A DNA stretch of 64,000 nucleotides. Source: Smittia aterrima. Taxonomy: Eukaryota > Arthropoda > Insecta > Diptera > Chironomidae. The DNA is taken from positions 16,616,854 to 16,680,853 of the forward strand of contig CP093830.1 of assembly GCA_033063855.1 (NCBI GenBank). The letters run 5' to 3'. The notes under the pieces were generated by a model. That model was not told the DNA's origin. It worked only from the letters and a program-made list of their open reading frames with translations, and ran no database searches. A program made the position numbers and the translations under genes. This document shows, one piece after another, positions 1 through 12,738 of this stretch; the stretch's first letter is position 1; the number at the start of each line of letters is the position of its first letter.

Positions 1-993
1 CTTCTCCAGGAGCTCATCGACGAATAGCTTCCACAACTGGTAAGTTGATTAAAGAAAGTTCACGAGGAAAGAGCTCATCAATTTTCCTTTTTTTCAGGTG
101 CGACATCATGGCAACCTTTACATTGTTTTGCGCCACCTGTTGTCACTGGAAAGTTTGTTCACGAGAGATCACACTCTGACACTCCAACTCCTTTACCATC
201 GGTTGATTTGTCTGCTGAAAGCAGGTTTGTAACTTAAACACGTTAAAAGAATCTTTTAATCAACTTTAATTCATTTGAAGCTCTGTAACTTCACTGAGTA
301 ACATGCCAGTTCGTAAGAATCACGGATCAATCTCATCAACCGACAGTGGACATAGCGAAGCGATGAGCTATTGCGACGGAAACTTGTATCAGTTGACATC
401 TTCGATTCTTCATAATGCGCCCACAATTGCAGCACCTCTTCCACCTAGAAGACATTCAGCAGTTCAGCAGGGATCAAACTCTTCGAATTTATATCATCAA
501 CAAATGATGCAAACGAACAGTACAAAGCAAGCAAATGGAGATATTTCGTCGATGCCTCCTCCACCAAATCCAAGGACTCGACCGTTTCCAACGTCAATGG
601 CCAATGTTAATTCCGTTGGATACAATCATTACGCAAGCCAACAACAGCAACAGCAATTAAGCCAACTCAGACATGCTGGTAAGTTTAAAGCTCTTTAACT
701 ATATCCGTTGAATTTAAAAATGATTTCTCTTTTTATCAGGAATGATTCCATCGCCCCCGCCAAGAAATGTAACACGTTATCATCCGCAAACACACAATCT
801 TGCAGAGATTGCTCGCTTACATCGCTTGGGAAGAGCTTATTCACACGAAGGCGTTATCGAGTCTTCGTTAGGTGACATTGAAATCTTTTATCCTGACGAG
901 GACGGTAAGTTAACATCTCATAATAATTAAACTCTCAAGTTAAATTACAAACATTTTACAGATGACGAGGAGACTCAGGTTTCAGCAGTTTGA
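1..993 (+). CDS. C-terminal part of an unidentified protein with a Pro/Gln-rich tail (5' end outside window)
   Basis: Five exons join in frame: 1-39, 98-224, 281-678, 740-904 and 962-993 (stop TGA), giving the last 252 residues of a longer protein. The tail is Ser/Thr/Pro/Gln-rich, with stretches such as APLPPRR, MPPPPNPRTRP and SPPPRN, a polyglutamine run near residue 175, and an acidic end DDEETQVSAV. The last residues V-S-A-V fit a class I PDZ-binding pattern (Ser at -2, Val at 0). No folded domain is visible. Composition and ending suggest the cytoplasmic tail of a neuronal or adhesion receptor, but I do not recognise the family and this is inference. Splice sites are canonical and all phases agree. 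A poly(A) signal AATAAA lies at about 1646. Confidence 0.75.
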
Positions 994-2631
994 ACTCACC
1001 AAACCATTACAGGATCGTAGAAATATCAATGTTTTTAGACGTCTCATTATATATTAACTTTAATTATATTTTTCACAATCCGGAAATCTCTACAACCACG
1101 TCTAGAATAATTCATCAATCATAAGTAACTTCCCAAGATCTATGATTTTTTTTTCTTTATTTTGTGTAGATGTATGTAACATATTCGAATTATGTATTAG
1201 ACGAAAACAAACCCGATGTTTATGCGCAAAGCTGAATCTCATTGAAATGTATCGTTCGTTAGAGTAATAACTGAGTAATCAAATAGTTATAAGTGACCAA
1301 AAGAATTTCGACAACAAAACTCTTCCCTCCTAACAAAAAATGAATAAACAAAAGATTGCACCATTCCAATCATTGAAAGACTAAGAAATTTCACTTCTTT
1401 AGCGATAGTGTCATTTTGCAAACAATCAATAGCCATTCAAATAAGAAAGAAAAGGATCTTTGTATCATTTTACACAATTTTTTACATTTTCCCTAAGAGA
1501 GAAATATGATCACGGAGTTTTTTTATTATCTCCTTATAAGATTGACGACGGTAGTATTAAAACGATGCTAGAAAAAGAAAGTAAAATTGAATGAATGCGA
1601 AGTCGCTGTATGTAGTTTCTTTGTTAACCAGAAGAATCTATTTTAAATAAAGAAGAGATTATTATAATGTAATTGTTTTATTTTCATTCCAGGAAAGAAA
1701 AGTTCAATTTTTATTCCCCTAAAACTTTCTCTTTATTAATTTTCTTAAAATAGATTTTTTGTTTTGCGTTTCATCGAATATTTTGAAAATATTACATTTA
1801 AACTTTATTTTCTAGAAAACCGTGAATGTTTTTGTTAAATATTTTTTTTTTCTGGTTAAAAGGATGGTGCCTTGGATAATTCTACGAAAAGCAAATGTTT
1901 TTGAGAAAAATAAATCCTTGTGTTGTGATCGAATGTCTCTCATTTTCGATAGCAGACATCAATATTTTGAAACAAATATTTATTGATGTCGAAGCTATTT
2001 GAATTTAAGAAGAAATTTAAAATTCATTCACATTTTTTTTTGTGAACTTGTGAAACAGCCAGAAAATAATATTCGCAATTGTCTCAGTCATCACATTCGG
2101 AGGATTTTATTTGAACCAATGTTTAAAATCCATTTAAGAGTTGCACCGACACTCGATCATACTTTAATTACACAAAGAAATCATTCATTCGCGACAAAAT
2201 ATTGAATATCATGACCCGACTGTTCACAACAATTTCACAGTTCGATTTCTTAAAATCGCTCGGACGATTCAACGAGAACAAATTGATTGTTGAATCAGCG
2301 ATAAATATCTATTTTCATTTACCACCTACAGTTTAAAAAAAAGTGTTTATGCAAATGTAAGCAAATGTCGATGATACAAAAATGAATGCGATTCGGATAA
2401 CATCAAATTGATTAGCTTATATATTTATAATTTTATTTGTTGACAAAAATTGAAATGAAAACATGTTCGCGCGGTCGTCTAATGATAATTGAAACAATAA
2501 AGAACGTCAAATGTCAGAAATTTCTGTGAAAAATTTGCCTAATTGCTCAAAAATTCCTTGCGCGTCTAAGATTTTTTATGTAACATTTTTTAAGATAAGT
2601 AGTTGCTATACGATTGACAAAACGGGGAGAC
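994..2631. other. 3' UTR and convergent intergenic spacer
   Basis: No convincing gene. It holds the 3' UTR of the preceding plus-strand gene, with AATAAA at 1646-1651, and then the 3' flank of HPat from the other side, where TTTATT at about 2432 is a minus-strand AATAAA roughly 200 bp past the HPat stop. The short open frames here have no coding character. Confidence 0.6.
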
Positions 2632-5439
2632 TTACTTCACATCGTATTGAATTCCAAGGAGCTTAATGAGTTTCTCCTCATCGCTTGAGAAACGTGGCTT
2701 GAATCGTTGAAAATGAACAATGACCGTCTTTATAATTCTCTCGTTGTCATTCTTATCGCGGTGCACATTGTTAGCTGAGCTCAATATCTGGGCATCGACC
2801 GTTCGATCGTTATTTACAACTTCGAAAAGCTTATTCAAGAACATTATCCATTGCTCTTCTTCAGCAAAGTTGATGCTGTCTCCGGATTTTTGATAAATCA
2901 GCTCAGATTTGATGATCATCGCAATAAGACTCGATACGATAAACTGGAAAGATTGAAATTGTTAATTTCTTTCTGTAAATGAATAGTTAAAAAGTATTTA
3001 CCTTGCAACCATTGACATAACTCATAAGTTTGTCACTCGTCAACATGATGTTTGAGATTTTTAAAACATCATTATACTCCGCGTCTTGCAATTGCGTTGC
3101 AAATTCATAGTAAAGCGACATAAGCGATTGCTCGACTTCCTCAAGCTTGTCGCGTTTAAAAACAGTTAAAGAGATGAAGACGCAACTCCAAATATCCCAG
3201 CGAATTGGCTGTTCCTTGATGATTGGCATTATTCTCTTCAAAAGATTCTAAAATGAACAAAGTAAAGTTAGAAACTTCAATTTTGTTTAAAGCAAAACTG
3301 ATCTTACTCGTCCTTTGCGAACAGCAACCATTCCCGGAATTTTCTCAATCGACAAAGCTGCAATCAACTTCGCCAAAAGATCACTCTGCGTTTCCGGTTC
3401 GTTAACAGAAATCGATGATTTTGTAGATCCCGCATCAGAGTCGCCGCGATTTTCTTGTTCTAACTGTTGACGTTGCTTTTCGCGCCTCTCCTGTAATAAA
3501 GAAATTTATGAGTTTACAGTTTCTCTTCCACGAAATAAAACCTTACTTTCAAAACAATTGTTGCTGAAATCGCCATTGGATGTTGTAAGTCTTCCAACTT
3601 CAAAACAATTTTGTACAATGTTTCAATATGCATCAGAATCTGTCTTGATTTCTTCTGAGTGCTCAACTCTGATGCTGATCCTTGTCCTCCATTTTCTCCG
3701 GTTCCAACGATTTCCATGTCAATTATCTTTCTTGGTGCAGTGACACTTCCGCATTGAAGTTTTCCCAAAGAGTTTTCAAACTGAAGCGGAGTATATGTCC
3801 TGGGCGTTGGTGGTTCTTTCTCATTTTTCTGAGAAGACTCAGAGTTTCTTCGCTCACGTCCAATTCCATTCTTTTGATTTTGCATTCCATTCTTTCCGAT
3901 ATTATTGAACTGACGTAAAAGCATTTGAGCGTGGCCCTTTGGCTGAGTGAATGGATGATTCAACTGATTGTCGCGATGTGCTTGACTATCATTTTCATTG
4001 CCACGCAATCTCTGACGCTCCTTATACATCGTGTAGTAGTAATCATCGAAATATGGTGTTTCTGTATTCAACTGCATCAGTTGAATTGTTATCAAGAACT
4101 GCTTATCACGGTTGCTCATCAAGTTGGCGTATTCATCGTATTCCTCGGGCTTTCCGTTGCTGTTGAATCTTTGATGATGCTGCTGATGATGGAATTGATG
4201 TTGATTATTATGCTGGTGATACTGCTGTCGTTGGAACATCGGATTCAGCATTGGATGATTCTGCTGGATTTCTTGTACCAAACGCTGATTGAATTGAGCA
4301 GAGTTTTGCGCATTCTGATACATAAGCGGATTGCCTTGTAGATTCATCAGGTGAGGTGGCATGCGATTCATCGGTGGCATTTGCGGACCACCGGGTCTCA
4401 TAGGAATTGGCCCGAAGTTCGGATGAAAATTGTTCATGTGCATCGGCATTGCCATTGGATGATTAAACTTTGACATATTTGGGCCTTGTAAGTGAGGTGG
4501 AATAGGAGGGAAACCTGGAGCCGGCTGAGTTGGTCCATTCATGTTTAAATGAGGTGGAAACATCAATCCAGGGTTTGGCTGAGGCTGTCCTTGATTAGGC
4601 ATCATCTTTCTCATCTGCTGTTGCGGATGAGGCGGCGAATGTGCTTGATGCTGAACGACTTTCGATTGAATTGCAGCAAGTTTCTCTTGCATCATTTTTT
4701 GATGATGCTGTAGCTGTTGCTGGTTAATCAGGTTTCGTTCGATTTCCTCGAGCGACATAATTTTTGGGTGACCAGAAGCAGGAGCTCCGCCAATAAATTG
4801 TTGGAGAGCATTAGTCTGCTGTGCCAATGATGGTTGCGGTATTCCTGGTGGACCCTGTTGATGATATTTGCTGTTGTTGTATACATGAGGATGTTTTTGT
4901 GGCGTTTGTGGCTTGATTGGATTTGTCCAAACGCTAGGATCCAGTTGGAATTGATTCCTCACGTCGGTTTCGTCGTTTGTAATGTCAAAGTCTTCAAGTT
5001 TTGTTATAAAGTTAATGTCCAAATCAGAATCGTACTCGCCGCCGTCAGATTCTTCTAGTTTCTCATTATTCGTCCCTTTCCTTTGACAACGAACCATCGA
5101 TTCGTGTCCATCTGAATAAGAAGAAAACTTTAGTTGTGATTCATCAAATTTTGTAGTTATTAGCGTCTTTTTACCTTCCCAGTCGTCCCTAACCGCACGC
5201 GTGAATGTCTCATCGTTTAGTGCATCATATTCATCTTCTGATAGTTCACGACCTAAGCTACCCAAATCGTCATCCCGCTGCAATAAAACACGAGAATGAA
5301 TGTCGGAAATGTGAGATCGAAATTACGAGAAAGCTGCGATTTTGTTACGTTCTTCCCGTTCCCTCTTGTGCAATGATCTTTAATTATAGTTGGTACTTAC
5401 CGGTAGCGTAGCATCAAAGCCAAAAAAGGAGTCTGCCAT
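2632..5439 (-). CDS. HPat: Protein PAT1 homolog (HPat/PATL1), mRNA decapping scaffold
   Basis: Pat1 proteins bridge the DDX6/Me31B helicase, the LSM1-7 ring and the decapping enzyme in P-bodies and promote mRNA decay. Six exons on the minus strand: 5439-5401, 5277-5175, 5111-3547, 3490-3308, 3247-3002 and 2943-2632, 815 residues. The N-terminus MADSFFGFDATLP followed by an acidic EYDALNDETF segment and a nearby DDWE is the conserved Pat1 N-terminal motif that binds DDX6. The middle is a long Pro/Gln/His/Met-rich low-complexity region with many PPH and NQQQ tracts, as in other insect Pat1 proteins. The last three exons encode the helical PatC domain (SDLLAKLIAALSI...AVRKGR onward), the region known to bind LSM proteins. 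Intron 2 (5112-5174, 63 bp) is a multiple of three and has no stop, so a naive ORF reads straight through it. Confidence 0.93.
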
Positions 5440-8400
5440 GGATATTTAATGGCAATTTGAATAATTCGGGATTTGAGTAGTCAGCTTTTTTATCAAAATC
5501 TCATATTTAAGACAGAAAAAGTAAACATAGACTGCTCTCTTTTGAAGAAGAATTCATTTTCATAAATCTGTGAAATCATAATATAAAAATAATTTTTAAG
5601 GAATTGGCTTTGGTACATACGTAGAATCATTAACTTGCAATGATCGTGTGAAAAACATTGAGAAATAAATAAAATAAAAAATAAAAATGAGACGAATATG
5701 GTTTAGCACTTTATCTAAGACTTTAGCAAAATTTAGCATAAAATTCAAATATTTTATGCAACTGCAAAATGAAATTTTAGCTTAATTACGGCATCAAACC
5801 GAGGTTAGGTTGTTAAGCTGCCAATTATTAATGGTCTAAAGTATGTTAACCTCAATAATAAAGCTAAATTGACTCGATAAAAGTGTTTTTAAGAAACAAC
5901 TTGCTCACCTAGCATTTCTGAGCAAATCGAATTCACCAGCATTTTTTTTATCTCTTTAATAACATTGAAAATGGGATATGTATCAAACTATTATGTAGGA
6001 ATGAAATGAAGCCCTAATAAATGGTTACATACTCAAATAAAAATATTCTCAAGAAGTCATTTAGTGGGCGAGAAAAATGCATTTAATTGAACGCCAATTT
6101 AACTGAAAATTTTAAAGCGATCACTTTTGGAAAAACGCCGAGTCGGCGAAAATGAAAATCTCAGTCGAATGAAAATCTTTTTAAATACATTTAGAGCCTT
6201 TAATTCAAAGACTTATATCACTTATCAAGTCCTCATTATATTCCGATGCAAACCTTGAAAAGGGAAGTCGATCATATCGAACATTTTTCGTTTATCGCAA
6301 ACGATCATTGTCATCGGAATATTTAAACATCTTACTGGAAAATAAATTATTGACTCAAAATTCAACTAAATCGAAAGAACTTTTAAATGAAGAAGCTAAT
6401 TGCTAGTCCAACAATCGAACGACAATGAAAGTTATTTTCTTCAAATAAAAAACTCTATTTTACATTGAAATTTAAACTTTGAATCTGCCTGGCGATTGAG
6501 GCTGGTTTCTTACCGTCGCTGCTACTTCCGCAAAAGCCAACAAAATTTTACTTTTGTTTTTCTGCCAACTTCAAATCTGAAATGTGGCCAAAAAGACGTT
6601 TCGTTGTATCATTGATATCAGTAAAGTTTTTGATATAATTCCTTGCGAAGGAAACAATGAAGGCGTCAAAGGGGCGAAGAAGGTTTGTTCGGAGACGACA
6701 TGATGTATAGACTGAATTTTCGTTGTCGTCGCGATACTTTGATGACTTTTCTTGCGGGCAACGGAAAGAGTTATTAAAATTAATCGACTCAGATAAGCGG
6801 CGGATGAATTTTTTAGCGTCTGCGAGTCGTTTCCGGAGAAATTGATTTTCCCGCCAAGCTATGATTTTCAGTTGTCGCCAGTCGGTTTCCAATTCGATGC
6901 CTGCATAATAAAATCCATGAAACATGAGTCGATTGTGCGAAGTCAACATCACCACTGATTCGAATTCCAGAAAAGACGACTGGCGCTGGCCAACAGACGA
7001 CGACGTTCGAATTATTTTCTCCCTCTTCGGGTTTTTCGCTTAGAATCTTTCTCTCCTTTTTTTTCACGAGCTTCCGAATTCTATTCGCTGCTGTTGCTCT
7101 TCGCTAAGAGTTAAGAAAATTTCGCCTGCATTGCAAACAAATGTGGTGGAAAATCATTTGATATACGACATGGTTTTCTTTTCTTATGAATTTAAATTTC
7201 CTCTTTGATCCTAAACGAGGAGAAAAATAAGCTTCATTTGCATAATTGAGTACTTCATCAAAATTTATTCGTTTCTTTTTAAATTGAGGTAACTTATTTC
7301 AATAATAATGGTCGATCAGCAAAATAGTTAATAAAAAGAAATGTTTGTAAATCTTAGATTCAGTCAGCAACAGTAAGAAAGAGGCTTCGTCTCTTTGATA
7401 AATGAGAGAAACTTTCCACTCGAACAAGTAAAAGTCCTTCGACTAAAGTCGCGACCAATGACACGATTTGGCGGGAGATCTGATTTTCCTTCGAATTTAA
7501 TGGCAGAAAACAAACAAATGAGGAAAGTTCGGGGTTGGGTGGAGAGTGATATTCCAAAAATCTATGGATTGAGGTTCATGTGCAAGTCATAAACTTGTTT
7601 TGCTTGATTGTTTATTTTGAGAGGGTCGTCAAAAGCTAAAAAGGTTGAAGAAATATATCAACGACTCTCCTTCCACCTTCCACCCACTCACTCGCTCAAT
7701 GCAAGGAAAAAACAATGTGAAAAGAATTTCGACGACTGATGTTTTGGCGCGCCCTCGAAAGGAGCAGTAGCGATGACTCGCAGAGCATAAATAGCGTATT
7801 TATGTGCTTAATGATTTATGAAATTTTGGCATAGCATTCAGTTTATAAATTGATCATCATTCGCGTTTTTCCCTTTTGGCGTCAAAGACAATTTTTCTCA
7901 CATCACAGAGAGAGAGCAGAGAGGGTGCAAACAAAACTTGAATCATTTAATCGAATCAAAGCCGATGCCGAAAAGAAGCAAAACTCGTTTGGCGCCTAAA
8001 CGCGATGTCGTCATAGATCTTTGTGTGTCATATTTAATGGAAAAATATTTGATACGCAGCATATGCAGTGAGGAGGGCGATAGTCTCTTCACAGCATTAA
8101 GCTTAACAAGCACACCACATCAAAGGAATTAATTAAAATGCCGTCATATCATTCCTTCGACGGCCAACGTTTCTTTCTTTCGAAAGGCGACAACTTTTAG
8201 GCGACAGACAAATCTGCGTGGCTCGCTGTTTGATATCAACGACTGCTCTATGTAGAAAACATCATCAGAACTGTCGTCAGCCTTCTAGACTCTTCATACT
8301 CGTCTCGACGCTCTGACTTGGCGACACTTGTATTTGGTTTCTTGTTCAGAAGAAAAAATCACGAAAAATCCTTTGTATTTAGCCAAGAAAAATATTTCGA

Positions 8401-11400
8401 TATTAAAAAATCATAAACATAATTGACTTAGGTTAAATTTCCTTTCGACACGGAAAACAAGGATTAGACGAAGTTTTCATTATTTATGCAAGAGAAGTCA
8501 AGGAAATTGCTTTTGGTGGAAGAGTGAAGACAAGCTCAGTTCGAGAATTAGATCAAATTTAATGAATTCAACGACGTTTTGAGATTTCCGGAGGAACTTT
8601 TCTCTGATGACGTTTGTTAATGACATTTTCCTTCAAAATTCTCATTCATTTCCTCTGCTTCCTCAATTGAGCGCTTTGTCCCCTTAACTTTAAAGAAAAT
8701 TTAAGAAACTTTTATTAACAACAAGAGAAGTTAGAAAATTTTCAATGTTAAGGGTAAATTGCAATTTGCAATCTCGTCCTCTCTTGTCACGAAACGAATC
8801 TCCAGCAACATGAATCATTCATTCGAGTAAAATCTCTCTCATCGTAGTAAAACGTAAAAAATCCGAAGAACATTTTTGTTGACATTCATCCAGCGGGAAA
8901 AACGAAGCTTTACGCTACAATCATCAACGAAGTTCTACGAATCAATCTTTCCCTGAGAATTTAGTCTTCGTTCAGAGTTTTTCTCTCTCGCGTTCACATC
9001 GGATTCGAAGAAAATGTAAACAAACCGTTTCCACCCTCTCAAACACGAAGCTTTTCCATCCTCGAGAAAGCACATGGACTAAGATTGCTATATAAACGAC
9101 ATCAAAACTGTTTTGAAGTTTAGTTTTTCGCGAAAATTCGAATGCATTGCTCATAAAACCAATCGACACTCAAGACATTTTTTAAGTGAAGTTCAAAGGA
9201 AACTTGAATGGAAAAGTTAATTTGGTCTTTCGTGAGCCGCAAATTGAAGTTAAAAAGATTATTTAAATATTTAAAAGTGAAACAAGTGCCAACGAGACGT
9301 TTCTTCTATTGCGGTGAGTGCTCGAATTTTAATTTTTAATTTACACATTTTTATTTGAAGTTAAAATTTAAAAAAAACTGAAATTTTTATTAATTTTTTA
9401 AAACTTGAAAGAAAATGTTTTTCGTAATTTTTTGAAGCCTAGTTTAATATTTTGTGATCGCCAGACTTGTCTCGAATTTAAATCTTTCAAGAGAAATTTA
9501 ATGGAGAGTTCATTTAAAAAAAAATTGAAACATTAAGAGCAACGACAAAGCAAATAATTTTTTAATCAAGAAAATGTTTCAATTCTTTTTTAAATTTCTT
9601 GTAAAAAGTTTTTATGTTCGTGTCGTCTTCTTTCGTTCACTTCTATCGTTTTCGAAAGCGAAATCTTTAATGCAAGAAGCGATTTTAAAGAAAACTGAAG
9701 ACTTTTCTCAAACTGATTGTGATTGCCGTTGAATTTTTATTCATCAAAAATTGAAGGATGAATCAAGAAACGAATGTATGCGTGCAACAACCGACAACAC
9801 AGCTCACAAACAATAACTTTATTCTCAGAGTTTGTCTTCAGCTTCGCTTTGCTCTTTCCTCTTCGCAGTCGTTATATTTTGTTCGGCAGAGTGCTCTGTT
9901 ATTAATATAATGGGATTCTTCCTCCAAGGCATAAGAAATATTCACAGAGCTCGTGAAGAATGCTTGTTTGGTTAAAAACATTGAATTTTGATGATTGCAT
10001 GGCCCAAAAGCTTGCTATCATTAAAATGTTGCATGATAACCAGGCGGAACGGTCTTCTAAAGTAAAGATTCTGATTCCAATGATCTACGCAGCCTTCATC
10101 AGCGAGAAGACCCGAAATTGCACATGTTGAAAGTTCTAAACGCGATTAAGCGCCGAAAAAGAAATAAAAAATTACTTACAATAATTTGAGGCAATTTTCT
10201 GCGGAGGATGATGATCATAAAGACTCGAAATGTTTGCGTAAAAATTATTTATGCTTTAAGAAATCATATTTCAGCTTTTTTCCTTTCAACACTTTGATTC
10301 ATAGAGAGATCATTGAACTGAGATAAAAAGATGAAAACTCATTCAAAGTTGGTCTAGTTGCTTCATCCCTTTCAGCGATTGCCTCAATTTATTCATGCGA
10401 ATGTTAAATCAACCTAAGCACAAACACGAATAAAAAGATCGAGAAGAAGAATGCAAGTGCATTTAGCTCAAAGATGACTCTCCTGCTGTGAACGGCAAAC
10501 CAGATTCGTCGGCGCTTACATTCTTTTCTTTTCATTGCTTTTCTTCAGGTTCTTCGGTAGTTGTTTGTATTTAAATGATTTGACCGAATGTTTTCTTTTT
10601 GTTATCAAAAATTTTTATTAGTATTTTTTTATCCTCTTTGCCTTCAGTTACTTTCACGATCTTCTCGAAGTAAATTTGTTGTTATTAGTTGCCCATCGAA
10701 ATATTTATTTGTTCATGAAACATCATCATCATTAATTACTCTCATTTAGAATAAATAAGCTCATCAGAGGTAAACTCGTTGAGCATTTATCGAAGAGACT
10801 TTCGTTGAAAGCACATTCGTCGCCAGATAAATCTGTTTCTTCTTAATTGCTTTATAATAACAACAAAATCAAATTCACAACGTTCTTTGCATTTCCGAAT
10901 AAAAGCAAAACGAAAATGCCTAAAGTAAATTTTAATGAAGTGAAGACTTCTTTTTTCAGAAGAGCGCTGAGAATGAAAAGTTCGGAACATAAAACAAAAG
11001 GCAGATAATACTTAACATGTTGCACGAGGGAAGAAGATGAAGTAAAAAACAAACATCCAAGATAGATGGTTAACTAAAACAAGGCAAAATGCGTTTTCAC
11101 GTTCTTCAAGTTAATGAAGGGATTTTAATTCGAGAGAGCGACTCTTTCCTTTGAAGCTCATTACAGTTTTGAATAAAAAATTCATCGAATGGAAACCCTA
11201 AATTTGTATCATTAGTCAGCCAGAACGAGTTTCATGATTCAATCCTTTAATAGCGCCAGCCTTCGTGATGGATATTATCGTTTGGTTATGTTTTGTTTTC
11301 ATTTCTTGGCAACGCTTTATCAAAGAGAAATTTCCTTATTTCTCGCTTGTGATGAAGAAGAAGCAAAATTTAAGAAACACATTTTGATAACGAATTATTT

Positions 11401-12738
11401 AAAATTTATTCGTAGACAACTTCGCTGCATAAATCTTTCTCTCTTTCACATCTCTTTTCTCTCTTTGTCTCTCAATATTCTCAGGGAAATAATTTGAAAA
11501 GCCAGTGGAATAACTAGTATAACTATTTATCACTATTTATAATTCAAACTACTGCTGAGACGAAATTTGATTAAAATTTTATTAGATCAATTTTAATTTT
11601 GATCTTTGCTACATAATAATTTTCCAAATACCGAAACAGTTTCAAATTATTCTTACAGCTTGTCTTAATAACAACAAATTAGAAAACAAAAACTATTTTA
11701 ATTAAAATTATTCCTAACATCAAAAAATAAAAATTTGGTTCTAAAGTATTTTCAAAGAATTCATCAAAATCTATTTTCTTTATTACAAATGTATAACGAA
11801 TTATATTTTGAAAAAAATTCTCCTAAAAATCACTAACAACCTACAAACGTCCCCTGAATATTCTCTCATTTTGTTTCTTTCCATTGAGTCAGATTTGCGT
11901 CGACTGTCGTGATGTTAACAAGTTTTCTTAGCGAAATATTTTATTTTCAAAAAGTTTTTTAAGTAAATTTCAAAAATTCGCGTTGACTTTCCCGAGAATC
12001 GGCCAAATAAATACTTTAATGTGTTCGCAAACGACAAAAGAAATTAATAAACTTTAAATGAAAGTGATTAAATAATTAAATCGACAAAAAATATCAATTT
12101 TACTGACCACATATCGAACAAAAAAAATTGAATATAATTCAGTGCCTTCACGAAATTTTCAATGCACAGGTTAAATATCTGATCTGATCATTCAAAAGTT
12201 CACTGCTGAGTCTATTCACTATCTATTTGAATTCGACTTCAGTGCTGTTCGCGAAAAAATAAAGTTGATATGATTAGAGCCGAGTTATCTACTCGTGGAT
12301 TACCAACAAATAAGAAATATTGAAGGCGATAAGGAGAGACTGACATAAACGTTAAAGACGTCTCAGCAAGAAAATTATTATGAAGTGAAATTTATTTATA
12401 AAAAAAAGAGAGAAAATTTTTTACGTGAAAATTGCTCGTGAGTTATTCGAAAGAAGAAAAAAAATAAGTCTAAAAACACATATCCGAATATCAAAAGAGT
12501 TACAAGATCTAAATTGAAATTTGTGCAATTGAAAGAAAAAGTAAAATCAATAAGTGTTCCAATCAGGAAAGCGGAAAATTTCATATCAAACGAGGAATTT
12601 GAATCTAAAAGTGCTATAACAGTGGATTATCTGTCGCGACGCGTCTTCGACGACGAGAATCATCATTCCACGATAACCAGTAGTGATAATGACAACACAA
12701 TAGTAGATCAATGTTCCAAATGTATTATTTGCGGACCG
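5440..12738. other. Long non-coding region upstream of Dad (promoter, 5' UTR and possible enhancers)
   Basis: More than 7 kb without a convincing coding exon. Open frames here (for example minus 6548-6955) lack family resemblance or supporting splice structure. The stretch separates the divergent genes HPat (minus) and Dad (plus). A consensus donor (GCG|gtgagtg) at 9313/9314 could end a non-coding first exon of Dad. GA-rich tracts occur near 7905. A GGCGCC palindrome sits at 7991. A developmental regulator with this much upstream space probably carries enhancers, but no element can be assigned from sequence alone. Confidence 0.5.

Noticed and set aside
3925..4341. 138-codon plus-strand frame antisense to HPat
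   Set aside because: Mirror of the Gln/His/Met-rich HPat coding sequence; no independent evidence.
6548..7067. Minus-strand open frames of 135 and 84 codons upstream of HPat
   Set aside because: No recognisable domain, overlapping frames, no supporting splice or poly(A) context.
12514..12738. N-terminal extension of the Dad open frame
   Set aside because: No ATG upstream; the ATG at 12739 reproduces the SMAD6/7 N-terminus.
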